A stretch of DNA of 64,000 nt from positions 20,224,876 to 20,288,875 of the forward strand of contig OY987336.1 of NCBI GenBank assembly GCA_963920685.1. The letters are read 5' to 3'. The notes beneath the pieces were generated by a model. It was not told the DNA's origin. It did not search any database and worked only from the letters and a program-made list of their open reading frames with translations. Below, piece by piece: positions 9,799 to 19,920 of the stretch. This DNA comes from Polydrusus tereticollis. Lineage: Eukaryota; Arthropoda; Insecta; Coleoptera; Curculionidae. The number at the start of each line of letters is the position of its first letter. Position 1 is the stretch's first letter. A program made the translations under genes and the position numbers.

Positions 9799-10940
9799 CT
9801 AATTTTTCATGAAATTTATTGTAAAATTAGAGCAATTATGAAAATGAATGGGAGCAGGAATATTACTTATATTCATATCGTTCTTATTAGTAATGGAAAA
9901 AGTTTCGGAGCTAACATTATTTACAGTGGTAGATGTAGATGGACATAATTTTGAGTTTATTTGTTTTAAAATTTTATTAGCAGCGTCTGTTTTAGTTTTT
10001 TTTGATTCAGCAATATAACCTTCAGCTACGCAGGCCGATTTCCAACCTCCATGACGTTTTAGGGCTGTCATAGTTGCTCCTCCGTCAGCATATAATGTAG
10101 CTGAAGATCGGCGAAGACAATGGCCGGTATATTTTTCTGGGTTTATTAGTTGCAAGTATTCCGCTATCGTCTTACCCATCTGTCCAAATTTATTTATGCC
10201 AATTATTTGCTTTGTGCATTTGCCGTTTTGATAGTTTAAAAAGAAAGAATTTGGCACGTTTGATGGTCTAAGATCCGCATATTTTCTGACAATATTATAA
10301 TAGTCTCCGGTAATCGTAAAATTCCTGGGAATTTTTGTTTTCGTCGTTGGAACAAGAACTTGCACACAGCCGTCATAATATTGTATGTGTTCTACCTTCA
10401 TGTTATACAGCTCGTTGGAACGGCAAGCTCCCATTACCCCCATTATCAATGCAACCTATAAAAAAATATTATATTTAGTTATTTTAGATAAAGGTGTTAA
10501 ATCAAATGCATTATTACCTTTGTAGCTAGATATTTAACATCCGGTGCCTCTTCCATAAACTTGTTAATTTCTTCCCCAGTAAAAGCCTCTGCTTTTTTCG
10601 GCTGGTAACCTTCAGATTGCCTTTTCAGTAAAGCGCGTACTTTTCCATAAGGTTCAATATTTACATTATGTTTTAACATAAGGGTACTTTTTATCATGGA
10701 ATAATTTGTCCACAAAGTGCTTGACTTGTATTTTTTTGACAATTCTTTAAAATATACTAGCACGGTATCTTCAGAAAAATAATTTGTGTTGTTTTTTCGT
10801 CGCCAGTCTATAAAATTATCGTACGCTAGCGTATAGTTCTTGCGTGATTTTTCTGGTAGTAATTCCAGGGAAGCTGTATGCGCTGCAGCCCGAATTTCTG
10901 GAGGGGTACTTTGGATTTCGTTTTCGTCATCCGAAATCAT
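9799..10940 (-). CDS. Tyrosine recombinase, two exons (Crypton-like)
   Basis: Exon 1 is 10940-10518 and exon 2 is 10455-9799, joined across a 62-bp GT-AG intron (10517-10456) that keeps the frame (ATK|VALIMGV). Exon 1 carries an N-terminal core-binding domain (LLPEKSRKNYTLAYDNFIDW). Exon 2 carries the catalytic domain with Arg in GACRSNEL, HxxR in GHCLRRSSATLY, the RHGGW motif and the probable nucleophile Tyr in AEGYI. Such enzymes cut and join DNA through a 3'-phosphotyrosine. The length (about 360 aa) fits Crypton-type or domesticated insect tyrosine recombinases. No reverse transcriptase or other element gene is adjacent. All catalytic residues seem present. Confidence 0.85.
10456..10517 (-). 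other. 62-bp GT-AG intron in the recombinase gene
   Basis: On the minus strand the intron starts GTAATAATGC and ends in a T-rich tract before TATAG. Removing it links the two open exons in frame within a conserved helix preceding the catalytic Arg. Confidence 0.85.
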
Positions 10941-11101
10941 GATATTTTACTTTGAAATCAACAACAAAATCTTCATTCATTGACGGGAAAACAACAAACA
11001 ACCGTGCTGTGAACGGGTTTAGTGTGACTGGACCATATTTTTAAGGTAAATATTGTGTTCAATTTTTATCTTTTGTGCATTAGGTGATTGTATTTGTAGG
11101 T

Positions 11102-11133
11102 CTGATGATGCCCCTATAGGGCGAAACGCGTCA
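11102..11133 (+). ncRNA. Hammerhead-like ribozyme motif
   Basis: CTGATGA (11102-11108) is followed by a GCCC/GGGC stem, then GAAA (11123-11126) and GTC (11130-11132). The short stem III is the palindrome ACGCGT, as expected for the dimer-forming type I hammerheads known from Penelope-like elements and retrozymes. One unpaired T follows CTGATGA, so activity is uncertain. No Penelope ORF is next to this copy. Confidence 0.5.
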
Positions 11134-11174
11134 CCAAAAATAAATACTGAGACCGAGACGTTGATTTTTGTTAC

Positions 11175-11737
11175 TTTTACAATAATTATAAAGGTCTCTT
11201 TGAGAATTATGGATGGGTTTTTTGAACCAATATTATCTCTTACATACATTAATACTCCTTCACCACGACTTTTCTTGCTAGAAGAGCTTGATCGATCACA
11301 CCTGAACAGATTAAATGATTTTACCGATAACTCTGCATCAGTATAATTTTCAGAGAGCCAACTCTCAACGAACAACAAAATATGATAGTTTGAACACAAA
11401 ACCATTACGCAGCTCATTAATTTTAGTCCTTAAACCACCAACATTATAACAGTATACATGTAATGGGGCTAGTTTATGTTTTTTCTATTGCGTCCGGATC
11501 CCCTAGCAATAGAAGTTGCAATATAAGGTATATTATTTCTATATTTAATTGCTATGTTAGCTTCCCCTACTTCCTTCCTTCTATTAAGCTCGGCCATCAC
11601 CTTTTTAAGATTTTCCCTTTGCATCGTGGTTAAATCATTCCTGATTTTATACGTGTGATTATCGCGCATTATATTTCCAGCTATCAATATGTCCTTTGCT
11701 ACATTACAGTCCGAGAATACTACTTTAAGCGGAGGAG
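11175..11737 (-). pseudogene. Jockey-type fragment: ORF1 end plus endonuclease start
   Basis: Reading the minus strand, 11737-11469 encodes the basic tail of a retroposon ORF (KVVFSDCNVAKDIL, NDLTTMQRENLKKVMAELN). About 11440-11190 encodes the start of an apurinic-type endonuclease (YNVGGLRTKINELRN, then in a shifted frame ESWLSENYTDAELS, CDRSSSSSKKSRGEG). The order matches a non-LTR element. It is frameshifted and truncated after the first part of the endonuclease, so it is inactive. Confidence 0.75.
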
Positions 11738-11739
11738 GT

Positions 11740-12150
11740 CCAATCTAGTTTATTTTATAAAATTACCTGTCGACAGGCTGGACAGGCATCTTGTAGAAAC
11801 TAAGTGTTGCCCAATTTCATTGCTAGAATAGTAATTTGTTTTTGCAACAGCTGCAAATCTCTATTTCCAGTTAGATTTTCTTCGAAATGAAATACCCCAA
11901 TCAAATGATGGCATGCCTAAAAGATTTGTGAGAGTAGTAATCTAAGGATTTACTCCAAATTACCTATAATGCCACACCTCACATTAGATCCAAATCTTGT
12001 TTGCAATCGCCCTTCTCCTAAACTATGCGAATTTTTTCTACTCCAGTAGTGACGGTTATGTTTATTGAATATTCTACTATTTGTAAATCGCGTTTCGTCT
12101 GTCCAAAGAATTTTAGATTGAAAATCAGGTATTTCTTGGCGCTGATCGGA
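11740..12150 (-). pseudogene. Decayed Tc1/mariner-type transposase fragment
   Basis: The minus strand encodes QEIPDFQSKILWTDETRFT, then HNRHYWSRKNSH, RFGSNVRCGIIGN, and after a stop IGVFHFEENLTGN and the remnant FLQDACPAC. These align with the first two catalytic blocks of DD41D-like transposases seen elsewhere in the window. Several stops and frame breaks show it is dead. It abuts the retroposon fragment at about 11738. Confidence 0.7.
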
Positions 12151-12261
12151 GAAAAATTACCTATATACTTGGTTAGACATTTAAAAAAATGTTCCTGTAT
12201 ATGGTAATATTATTGACTATTTCCCTCATATACTGTAACTACAATGCGCTTTTCACTTGAT

Positions 12262-12312
12262 TTTCGGTGAAAATCAGCCCTCGGTCGCGATTGAGCTGAT
12301 AATTCACCTCAC
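12262..12312. repeat. Stem-loop with CCCTCGGTCGCG centre
   Basis: The sequence GGTGAAAATCAG pairs imperfectly with CTGATAATTCACC around a GC-rich centre. It resembles the other stem-loops in this interval in having AT-rich arms around a GC-rich loop. Confidence 0.45.
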
Positions 12313-12605
12313 TTTTATTGAACCAATCAAAACGCTCATTTTCATAGCAACCACCTTGGTAACGGTCGTCTTACCCGATAAGACTACCGCTAGCTCGAAA
12401 AGACGCTTTCGAAAAGACGCTTGTAGCTTTTTTACTTAAATAAAAAATTAGTAACACCTCTAACTTGTATATTTACCTTTATCAGACGGCCTTCATTTTT
12501 ATGTTCAGTAAATTATCCAATAAAATACACCTCTAGAGGCGGTTTCTTATCTTCATACCTTCGTTTTTCACTCGAAACTCGATTTTCCAAGAAAATTTTC
12601 ACTCA

Positions 12606-12688
12606 ATGTAATTTTTACTTATAATCAAAGATAAGACCCTCGAGCTAAAGCTCTCGGGATCATATCAGATTATAAGTAAAAATTACAT
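12606..12688. repeat. Stem-loop with perfect 21-bp arms
   Basis: Arms 12606-12626 and 12668-12688 are exact reverse complements over 21 bp. The 41-base centre contains CCTCGAGCTAAAGCTCTCGGG, itself able to form a short GC hairpin. Confidence 0.9.
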
Positions 12689-12957
12689 TTCGTAAAAATT
12701 TGTCAGAAAATCGATTTCTTGTTAAAAACATCGGTATTACCGATAAGACGCCTCCTCTATCGGTATATTACTGTTGAAAATTGCACTCTTCTGGTTTTTC
12801 ATTGTTGGTTACCTACGAGAATAACCGTCACTGTCACAACAAGTTGAAATTTCTGCTTTGACAATTTCGCGTCAATTTATCAAAATGATTCGTTTTTAGT
12901 TTTTCATTCAGGAAATAGTCTAAAAAATATATTTCGTGCATGTAAAATGGCTTGATA

Positions 12958-13114
12958 ATCATGCACTCAGATTTGTTGCCCTAAAGAAACAGCTTTCATG
13001 CATTTTTATTGTTATTTACCTTAAAAAGTGCCCTCCCTTCGGTCGGGCACTTTTTGGTATATAACAATAAAAATGCATTCAAGCTGTTTCTAGGGCAACA
13101 AACCTTCATGCATG
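12958..13114. repeat. Long stem-loop with about 75-bp arms
   Basis: Arms of roughly 12958-13034 and 13043-13114 pair with only small indels and end in the loop-closing pair GTGCCC/GGGCAC around CCTTCGGTC. The arms start at a CATGCA-type sequence on both sides. It is probably a palindromic non-autonomous element. Confidence 0.88.
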
Positions 13115-13207
13115 ATTTTCAGCAATTTTACATGCACTTAACATATTACTATTGATAAATAAACTGGTACGATTAATGTGACGTAACAATGTTTTTCTCT
13201 ATTGCAG

Positions 13208-14372
13208 CATTGGCGAACATCAAGATTGCAGACTCCATATTCAACAGCAGCGTGATAATCGGGTTAATCAGAAACTTAAGGTAAACGTTGAGAACGACTT
13301 GGGGATATTTCGGCAACGAAATGTATACAAGCATTGCCTTCGTAAGGGTTCAGGGGAAGTTAAGTTTAAATGTGATCAGTGTAATTATCGAAGCATTTAC
13401 AAAGATCATTTAAATAAACACCTTCTCCGACATAAGGATCCAGAGAAAGTTAATATGTTTAAATGTAGTCAGTGTGATTATCGAAGCATTCAGAAAGGTA
13501 ATTTAAAGACGCACCTTCTCCGACATAAGGATCCAGAGGAAGTTAATATGTTTAAATGTAGTCAGTGTGATTATCAATGCATTCAGAAAAGTAGTTTAAA
13601 GGTGCACCTTCTCCGACATAAGGATCCAGAGAAACTTAATATGTTTAAATGTAGTCAGTGTGATTATCGAAGCATTCAGAAAGGTTGTTTAAACAGGCAC
13701 CTTCTCCGACATAAGGATCCAAAGGAAGTTAATATGTTTAAATGTAGTCAGTGTGATTATCGAAGCATTTACAAAGATCATTTAAATAAACACCTTCTCC
13801 GACATAAGGATCCAGAGAAAGTTAATATGTTTAAATGTAGTCAGTGTGATTATAAAAGCATTCGGAAAGGTGATTTAAAGAAGCACCTTCTCCGACATAA
13901 GGATCCAGAGGAAGTTAATATGTTTAAATGTAGTCAGTGTGATTATCGAAGCAATCAGAAATCTCTTTTAAAGAAGCATCTTCTCCGACATAAGGATCCA
14001 GAGGAAGTTAATATGTATAAATGTAGTCAGTGTGATTTTCAAAGCATTCACAAAGGTAATTTAAAGCGGCACCTTCTCCGACATAAGGATCCAGAGAAAG
14101 TTAATATGTTTAAATGTAGTCAGTGTGATTATCGATGCATTCAGAAAGGTACTTTAAACAGGCACCTTCTCCGACATAAGGATCCAAAGGAAGTTAATAT
14201 GTTTAAATGTAGTCAGTGTGATTATCGAAGCATTTACAAAGATCATTTAAATATACACCTTCTCCGACATAAGGATCCAGAAGAAGTTAATATGTTTAAA
14301 TGTAGCCATTGTGATTATCAAAGCATTCAGAAAAGTGCTTTAAAGAGACATCTTATCCGCCATAAGTCATAA
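13208..14372 (+). CDS. C2H2 zinc-finger exon, 11 fingers
   Basis: A probable acceptor (TTTTCTCTATTGCAG, ending 13207) precedes a frame open to TAA 14370-14372; no ATG is needed, so this looks like an internal or terminal exon with upstream exon(s) not identified. A short polar leader is followed by eleven C-X2-C-X12-H-X4-H fingers of 31 residues, each with the unusual linker KDPEEVNMFKC instead of TGEKP. Fingers 4-5 closely match 9-10, and finger 1 matches finger 5, showing block duplication. Such proteins are nuclear and bind DNA; no target can be named. Two decayed finger-like remnants follow the stop. Confidence 0.88.
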
Positions 14373-14541
14373 ATACATGATAAAACATAAATCAGTGTGA
14401 TTATTAATGCATTGAAAAAGGTCAATTGAAGAAGCACCTTCTCCGACATAAGAATGTAGTCAGTGTGATTATCAAAGCATTCGGAAAGGCAATTTAAAGT
14501 CGCACCTTTGCCAGCACAGTGATCCAGGTGAAGTCGATTAA
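14373..14541 (+). pseudogene. Decayed zinc-finger units after the stop
   Basis: Sequence related to the 93-bp finger unit continues past the stop (QLKKHLLRHK-like and SQCDYQSIRKGNLKSHLCQH-like translations in shifted frames). The ancestral array therefore had at least two more fingers. Confidence 0.8.
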
Positions 14542-14579
14542 GCAATTGCTAATTAAATGAATTTGCATAAGCTCAATAA

Positions 14580-15080
14580 ATGTTCAAATCAATGTACTAT
14601 AAAAAATTTGGCTATTATCCTCACCAGGGGTTTGACCATCAGGTATTACTAAATATTTTTAATAGAATGACTCTTGAGAATAGACGGATCAAAGTATGCC
14701 TGGTTTATCTTTTTAAAGTTTTGAATGGGAGTGTGGATAGTCCTGAAATGCTGGCTCAGTTTCCCTTCTCAGTGAATAGAATAAACAATAGACATAAAAA
14801 AACATTATATTTGAAGTTTCCCAGAACAAATCTGTATAGAAATTCTCCATTATACTGCATGTGTGAGTTATTCAACAGGTTTACAAGTGAGAATGATGTG
14901 CATACTCTTACGCTTAGGGAATTCACGGAAACTATCAATATAAAACTTTTAAATCAGGCTCAGGATATACCATAGTTACCTTAGTTACTATATATTTATA
15001 ATTTTATGCTGTATTCATGTGTCTGTAAATGGCAAATGCTGTTGATACTGTATTGAAATAAATAAATAAAATAGAATAAT
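14580..15080 (+). pseudogene. 3' end of a jockey/CR1-type retroposon
   Basis: The translated segment (YYKKFGYYPHQGFDHQVLL, YLKFPRTNLYRNSPLY, LCELFNRF-like) matches the C-terminal tail of the non-LTR RT proteins at 23715-24471 and 41813-44053. It is followed by a 3' UTR and an ATAA-repeat tail at about 15054-15070. Only the last 131 codons remain, a typical 5' truncation. Confidence 0.8.
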
Positions 15081-15248
15081 GTGTACACTATCACACTTGT
15101 TGTTATTTTTGACAAGTTTTGTATTATTTTGGCTAATAAGTATTTATAATTGAAAAAGTAGTCCATACTTGCAGTGGAGTTTACGTAATGTAAATAAAAC
15201 GACAATGTCTTCCTCCACAAATTTAATAAAGGTAAAATTCTTGTTCCC

Positions 15249-15282
15249 TACATGTTTCGGGCGTCTAGACGTCCATCTTCAG
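15249..15282 (-). ncRNA. Degenerate hammerhead-like motif, minus Penelope copy
   Basis: On the minus strand: CTGAAGA (one base off CTGATGA), a GG-CGTC/GACG-CC stem, GAAA and GTA, with palindromic stem III ACATGT. It mirrors the motif at 19887-19920. Confidence 0.5.
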
Positions 15283-15993
15283 GGGATACTAGAAGGAATT
15301 TCATCTTTACAAAGCTAGTTAGAATCATGGTGAACACTGACTTACCCATAATCGAGTTGACTATAAAAACTTTAAATGGTTGCCTCAAATTAATGAGTAC
15401 AGCCAAAATTGAGTAGGAACCTCAGAAATTGGGTGGACTTGTGAAAAATTATAATTTGTATATTTATAGAATGAAAATTTTTGTGAAAATATAAGAATTG
15501 AATAGCAAATATATTATTTTAAAAGGTGCATTTTATTTTTTAATGATGATTTTCTAGAAAAACATTGTACTTAGTTGTGAAGAAAGAAATTTAAAATAAA
15601 ATTTTTGGAGGCATGCTCCGTGTTAATTTTTAAAAAATTGAAATTTTTTATACCAGAGGGGCTATGCCCATGGTAATATATAAATTATGAAATCATTTCA
15701 TTTAATGAAAAAAGAACTTTTTATTTTTAAATTTTTTAAAAAACAGAAATAGTGCTAAATCACCACCATGTTCACTTTACACACACGTGTCTTAGAGTGA
15801 AAGAGAGTAGGTAAAGCGGATATGACATCACTTGGATGTCAGCTGTTAGAAAATGAGGTTTACCTAAACTCGATATTGGATTTAAAAAATCGATGAGAGC
15901 ATGTCAATATTCAATAGAATAAAGTTTAAAAGTTGTGGTCACTAGACGCTCATAGTATCCGAAGAATGACTGACACCAGACATCTGTCAATGA

Positions 15994-16475
15994 GCGCATT
16001 CGGGAGACGAAACTGCTCCGGAGCAGTTCCTAAATCGTCTTGTTGTGTCGACCGCTACTTTTACGACACTTTCCAACATGTTACGGAACGGTCGCCATTT
16101 TGGGTAGCATCTTTCACTTCCGCTGCTTGGAGAGAGCGGTTCGTTATGTCAATGGGGAAATGACGTATGCAACAAAAGTTTGGTTACGAAGAACGTAGTA
16201 AATAGAATGGAGGAACAAAACATATACATTAAACAGGAAAACGTACTTTTTAACTGCCACCAAAGAGTTTCAACCAAGGGATGAGTATATTGGTAAGCTT
16301 CACAAAACAAGAAAGGTTAATGTTTGTTACGCACAGCTGATATGGATTTGACATTTGAACCAAACGTGATGATCTTTTGGTCGAAATAGTCGAAATCCAT
16401 GGAAGCCGACGAATCGGTAGCGGTTGGATCATAACCGGTAACCACTGCGGAGCAGTTTCGTCTCTCGAATGCGCC
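15994..16475. mobile_element. 482-bp MITE in the left Penelope arm
   Basis: It is flanked by a CAATGA duplication (15988-15993 and 16476-16481), and the matching place in the right arm carries only one CAATGA, so the empty site is directly visible. The ends are inverted repeats of about 30 bp starting GCGCATTCG. The left TIR includes the 18-bp perfect palindrome AACTGCTCCGGAGCAGTT. No transposase is encoded, so the superfamily is unresolved. Inside, ATG 16207 opens a short MEEQNIYIKQENV reading, which resembles zinc-finger leader exons, but this may be chance. Confidence 0.9.
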
Positions 16476-16759
16476 CAATGAATTATAAAAATTGGGGTTA
16501 AAATGTTCAGAGGGGGGCACTAAACTGCACTGAATTTGCGAGTCGCACAAGGGGTAAACACTATAGTTAACACTAGATGATACACTCGAAACATGAAAAC
16601 CTCAGCCTATAAACAGTCTCAAAGTCATAGATGTGTAAAAACAATTAATATCTATGAATAGAAAATTCTCAGGGAGTCAAGGTAGGATTGACAAAATCAA
16701 AAGAACAGTTGAACTTCCTTGGGTAGGGAAAGAGTAAAGTAGAGATAGTAAGAGCTTGA

Positions 16760-17845
16760 TTATTTAGTGAAACTTAAAGCATTGAAAAAATGTGTGCTGT
16801 TGTGAATAATTTGGTCATTAACGCAGACAATATCTGGGTCTCTGATAATTTGGTTTATTTCCATAATCTCAAGTAAATCCAATGTGTTGCCTTTGCCACA
16901 GAAATGCAACAATTTAGTGTTTGTGTCTGGGTTGAAGTTATGATTGTTTATGTGTATGTGTCTTGAGAAGTTCGATTTTATTTGTGTCGGTATTAAATTT
17001 AGATTTGATGCTCTTTCTATCTCCTTACAATGTTCGTTAATCCTAGTCCTAAACTTTCTCCCTGTTTGTCCAACATAGGAGGCTGAACAGCCCTCAGTTG
17101 AGCAACTGACCTCGTACACTCCAGACTTGTCTAAAAGTGGGACTTTATCCTTGGAGTTGCAAATGAAAGAACCGAGTGAATGTTTGGTTTTAAAACTGAT
17201 ATTGAAATTAAATGATTGGAATATATTTTTTAGCTTATAAGAAATGGGTCCCCAGAAGGAAAGTGAGTGGAATTTTTTATTATTAGGTTGTTCTTTGTAA
17301 ATTAATTGTTTATTTATATGTTTAGTGAGATGTTTATGGTAAATTTTATTAAGTATTCTCTGGGGATAACCATTATTAATGCCTATTTGTCTGATAATAT
17401 TTAATTCTGATTTAAAGTTTGCCTGGTTGAGTGGTATAGAAAACAGTCGAGAAAACATGGAGTGAAAAGCTGCAAATTTATGTGTGTGTGGGTGATTAGA
17501 AATAAAAGGAATAGTTAAGTCTGTGTTGGTGAGTTTACGATAAATACTGAAATCAATAGTATTGTTGACTTTTGTGAGTTTTAAGTCTAGAAAAGGCAGA
17601 GAATTATTTATTTCAAGTTCTGTTGTAAATTTAATTGATGGGTGTAGAGAATTGAGGAACAGGGTGAAATTTATAAGATCATTCTGATCACCATTAAAGA
17701 TTGCAAAAATGTCATCAACATATCTTTTGATTGTTATAATATGAGAAAAAAGGGGGTTATTTATTATTTTATATTCCAGGTTAGCCATGAAAAGATCAGC
17801 TAATAGTGGGGAGAGGGCCGAACCCATCGCAAGCCCTACATTCTC
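16760..17845 (-). CDS. Penelope-like RT/GIY-YIG protein, minus copy (5' truncated)
   Basis: The ORF covers the second half of the RT and the endonuclease. Counted from the internal Met at 17827, LSPLLADLFM lies at 5-14, the catalytic YVDD at 36-39 and LPFLDLKL at 77-84. The C-terminal GIY-YIG nuclease has GVYEVSC (236-242), YVGQTGRKFRTR (251-262) and a following NEH. The frame continues upstream to 17845 (GLAMGSA) where the palindrome junction cuts it. Penelope-like enzymes copy RNA and cut DNA for retroposition. N-terminal RT motifs are absent, so this copy cannot make a complete enzyme. The frame has no stop. Confidence 0.92.
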   Translation of the reverse strand, partial: ENVGLAMGSALSPLLADLFMANLEYKIINNPLFSHIITIKRYVDDIFAIFNGDQNDLINFTLFLNSLHPSIKFTTELEINNSLPFLDLKLTKVNNTIDFSIYRKLTNTDLTIPFISNHPHTHKFAAFHSMFSRLFSIPLNQANFKSELNIIRQIGINNGYPQRILNKIYHKHLTKHINKQLIYKEQPNNKKFHSLSFWGPISYKLKNIFQSFNFNISFKTKHSLGSFICNSKDKVPLLDKSGVYEVSCSTEGCSASYVGQTGRKFRTRINEHCKEIERASNLNLIPTQIKSNFSRHIHINNHNFNPDTNTKLLHFCGKGNTLDLLEIMEINQIIRDPDIVCVNDQIIHNSTHFFNALSFTK

Positions 17846-18898
17846 TCCCCACTATTAGCTGATCTTTTCATGGCTAACCTGGAATATAAAATAATAAATA
17901 ACCCCCTTTTTTCTCATATTATAACAATCAAAAGATATGTTGATGACATTTTTGCAATCTTTAATGGTGATCAGAATGATCTTATAAATTTCACCCTGTT
18001 CCTCAATTCTCTACACCCATCAATTAAATTTACAACAGAACTTGAAATAAATAATTCTCTGCCTTTTCTAGACTTAAAACTCACAAAAGTCAACAATACT
18101 ATTGATTTCAGTATTTATCGTAAACCCACCAACACAGACTTAACTATTCCTTTTATTTCTAATCACCCACACACACATAAATTTGCAGCTTTTCACTCCA
18201 TATTTTCTCGACTGTTTTCTATACCACTCAACCAGGCAAACTTTAAATCAGAATTAAATATTATCAGACAAATAGGCATTAATAATGGTTATCCCCAGAG
18301 AATACTTAATAAAATTTACCATAAACATCTCACTAAACATATAAATAAACAATTAATTTACAAAGAACAACCTAATAATAAAAAATTCCACTCACTTTCC
18401 TTCTGGGGACCCATTTCTTATAAGCTAAAAAATATATTCCAATCATTTAATTTCAATATCAGTTTTAAAACCAAACATTCACTCGGTTCTTTCATTTGCA
18501 ACTCCAAGGATAAAGTCCCACTTTTAGACAAGTCTGGAGTGTACGAGGTCAGTTGCTCAACTGAGGGCTGTTCAGCCTCCTATGTTGGACAAACAGGGAG
18601 AAAGTTTAGGACTAGGATTAACGAACATTGTAAGGAGATAGAAAGAGCATCAAATCTAAATTTAATACCGACACAAATAAAATCGAACTTCTCAAGACAC
18701 ATACACATAAACAATCATAACTTCAACCCAGACACAAACACTAAATTGTTGCATTTCTGTGGCAAAGGCAACACATTGGATTTACTTGAGATTATGGAAA
18801 TAAACCAAATTATCAGAGACCCAGATATTGTCTGCGTTAATGACCAAATTATTCACAACAGCACACATTTTTTCAATGCTTTAAGTTTCACTAAATAA
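17843..18898 (+). CDS. Penelope-like RT/GIY-YIG protein, plus copy (5' truncated)
   Basis: This is the mirror copy of the minus ORF. The frame is open from the junction at 17843; the first Met is at 17870. It has the same YVDD, LPFLDLKL, GVYEVSC and YVGQTGR motifs. It differs at a few residues (for example RKP rather than RKL, HSI rather than HSM), which shows that the two arms are separate sequences. It lacks the RT N-terminal half. Confidence 0.92.
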   Translation, partial: LSPLLADLFMANLEYKIINNPLFSHIITIKRYVDDIFAIFNGDQNDLINFTLFLNSLHPSIKFTTELEINNSLPFLDLKLTKVNNTIDFSIYRKPTNTDLTIPFISNHPHTHKFAAFHSIFSRLFSIPLNQANFKSELNIIRQIGINNGYPQRILNKIYHKHLTKHINKQLIYKEQPNNKKFHSLSFWGPISYKLKNIFQSFNFNISFKTKHSLGSFICNSKDKVPLLDKSGVYEVSCSTEGCSASYVGQTGRKFRTRINEHCKEIERASNLNLIPTQIKSNFSRHIHINNHNFNPDTNTKLLHFCGKGNTLDLLEIMEINQIIRDPDIVCVNDQIIHNSTHFFNALSFTK

Positions 18899-19886
18899 TC
18901 AAGCTCTTACTATCTCTACTTTACTCTTTCCCTACCCAAGGGAGTTCAACTGTTCTTTTGATTTTGTCAATCCTACCTTGACTCCCTGAGAATTTTCTAT
19001 TCATAGATATTAATTGTTTTTACACATCTATGACTTTGAGACTGTTTATAGGCTGAGGTTTTCATGTTTCGAGTGTATCATCTAGTGTTAACTATAGTGT
19101 TTACCCCTTGTGCGACTCGCAAATTCAGTGCAGTTTAGTGCCCCCCTCTGAACATTTTAACCCCAATTTTTATAATTCATTGACAGATGTCTGGTGTCAG
19201 TCATTCTTCGGATACTATGAGCGTCTAGTGACCACAACTTTTAAACTTTATTCTATTGAATATTGACATGTTCTCATCGATTTTTTAAATCCAATATCGA
19301 GTTTAGGTAAACCTCATTTTCTAACAGCTGACATCCAAGTGATGTCATATCCGCTTTACCCACTCTCTTTCACTCTAAGACACGTGTGTGTAAAGTGAAC
19401 ATGGTGGTGATTTAGCACTATTTCTGTTTTTTAAAAATTTAAAAATAAAAAGTTCTTTTTTCATTAAATGAAATGATTTCATAATTTATATATTACCATG
19501 GGCATAGCCCCTCTGGTATAAAAAATTTCAATTTTTTAAAAATTAACACGGAGCATGCCTCCAAAAATTTTATTTTAAATTTCTTTCTTCACAACTAAGT
19601 ACAATGTTTTTCTAGAAAATCATCATTAAAAAATAAAATGCACCTTTTAAAATAATATATTTGCTATTCAATTCTTATATTTTCACAAAAATTTTCATTC
19701 TATAAATATACAAATTATAATTTTTCACAAGTCCACCCAATTTCTGAGGTTCCTACTCAATTTTGGCTGTACTCATTAATTTGAGGCAACCATTTAAAGT
19801 TTTTATAGTCAACTCGATTATGGGTAAGTCAGTGTTCACCATGATTCTAACTAGCTTTGTAAAGATGAAATTCCTTCTAGTATCCC

Positions 19887-19920
19887 CTGAAGATGGACGT
19901 CTAGACGCCCGAAACATGTA
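19887..19920 (+). ncRNA. Degenerate hammerhead-like motif, plus Penelope copy
   Basis: CTGAAGA (19887-19893), stem GG-CGTC/GACG-CC, GAAA (19911-19914) and GTA (19918-19920). Stem III is the palindrome ACATGT. The A in CTGAAGA where active hammerheads have T suggests weak or lost cleavage. Confidence 0.5.

Larger units (their letters stand above)
15189..17845 (-). mobile_element. Penelope-like element, minus copy, 5' truncated
   Basis: It contains the RT C-terminal part and GIY-YIG endonuclease ORF, a long 3' UTR, a MITE insertion and a terminal hammerhead-like motif, ending GTTTTATTTACA at 15189. It extends 28 bases further upstream into the element than the plus copy. Confidence 0.9.

Noticed and set aside
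15933..16550. Short frames in and around the MITE on both strands
   Set aside because: They cross the MITE borders and overlap each other on opposite strands.
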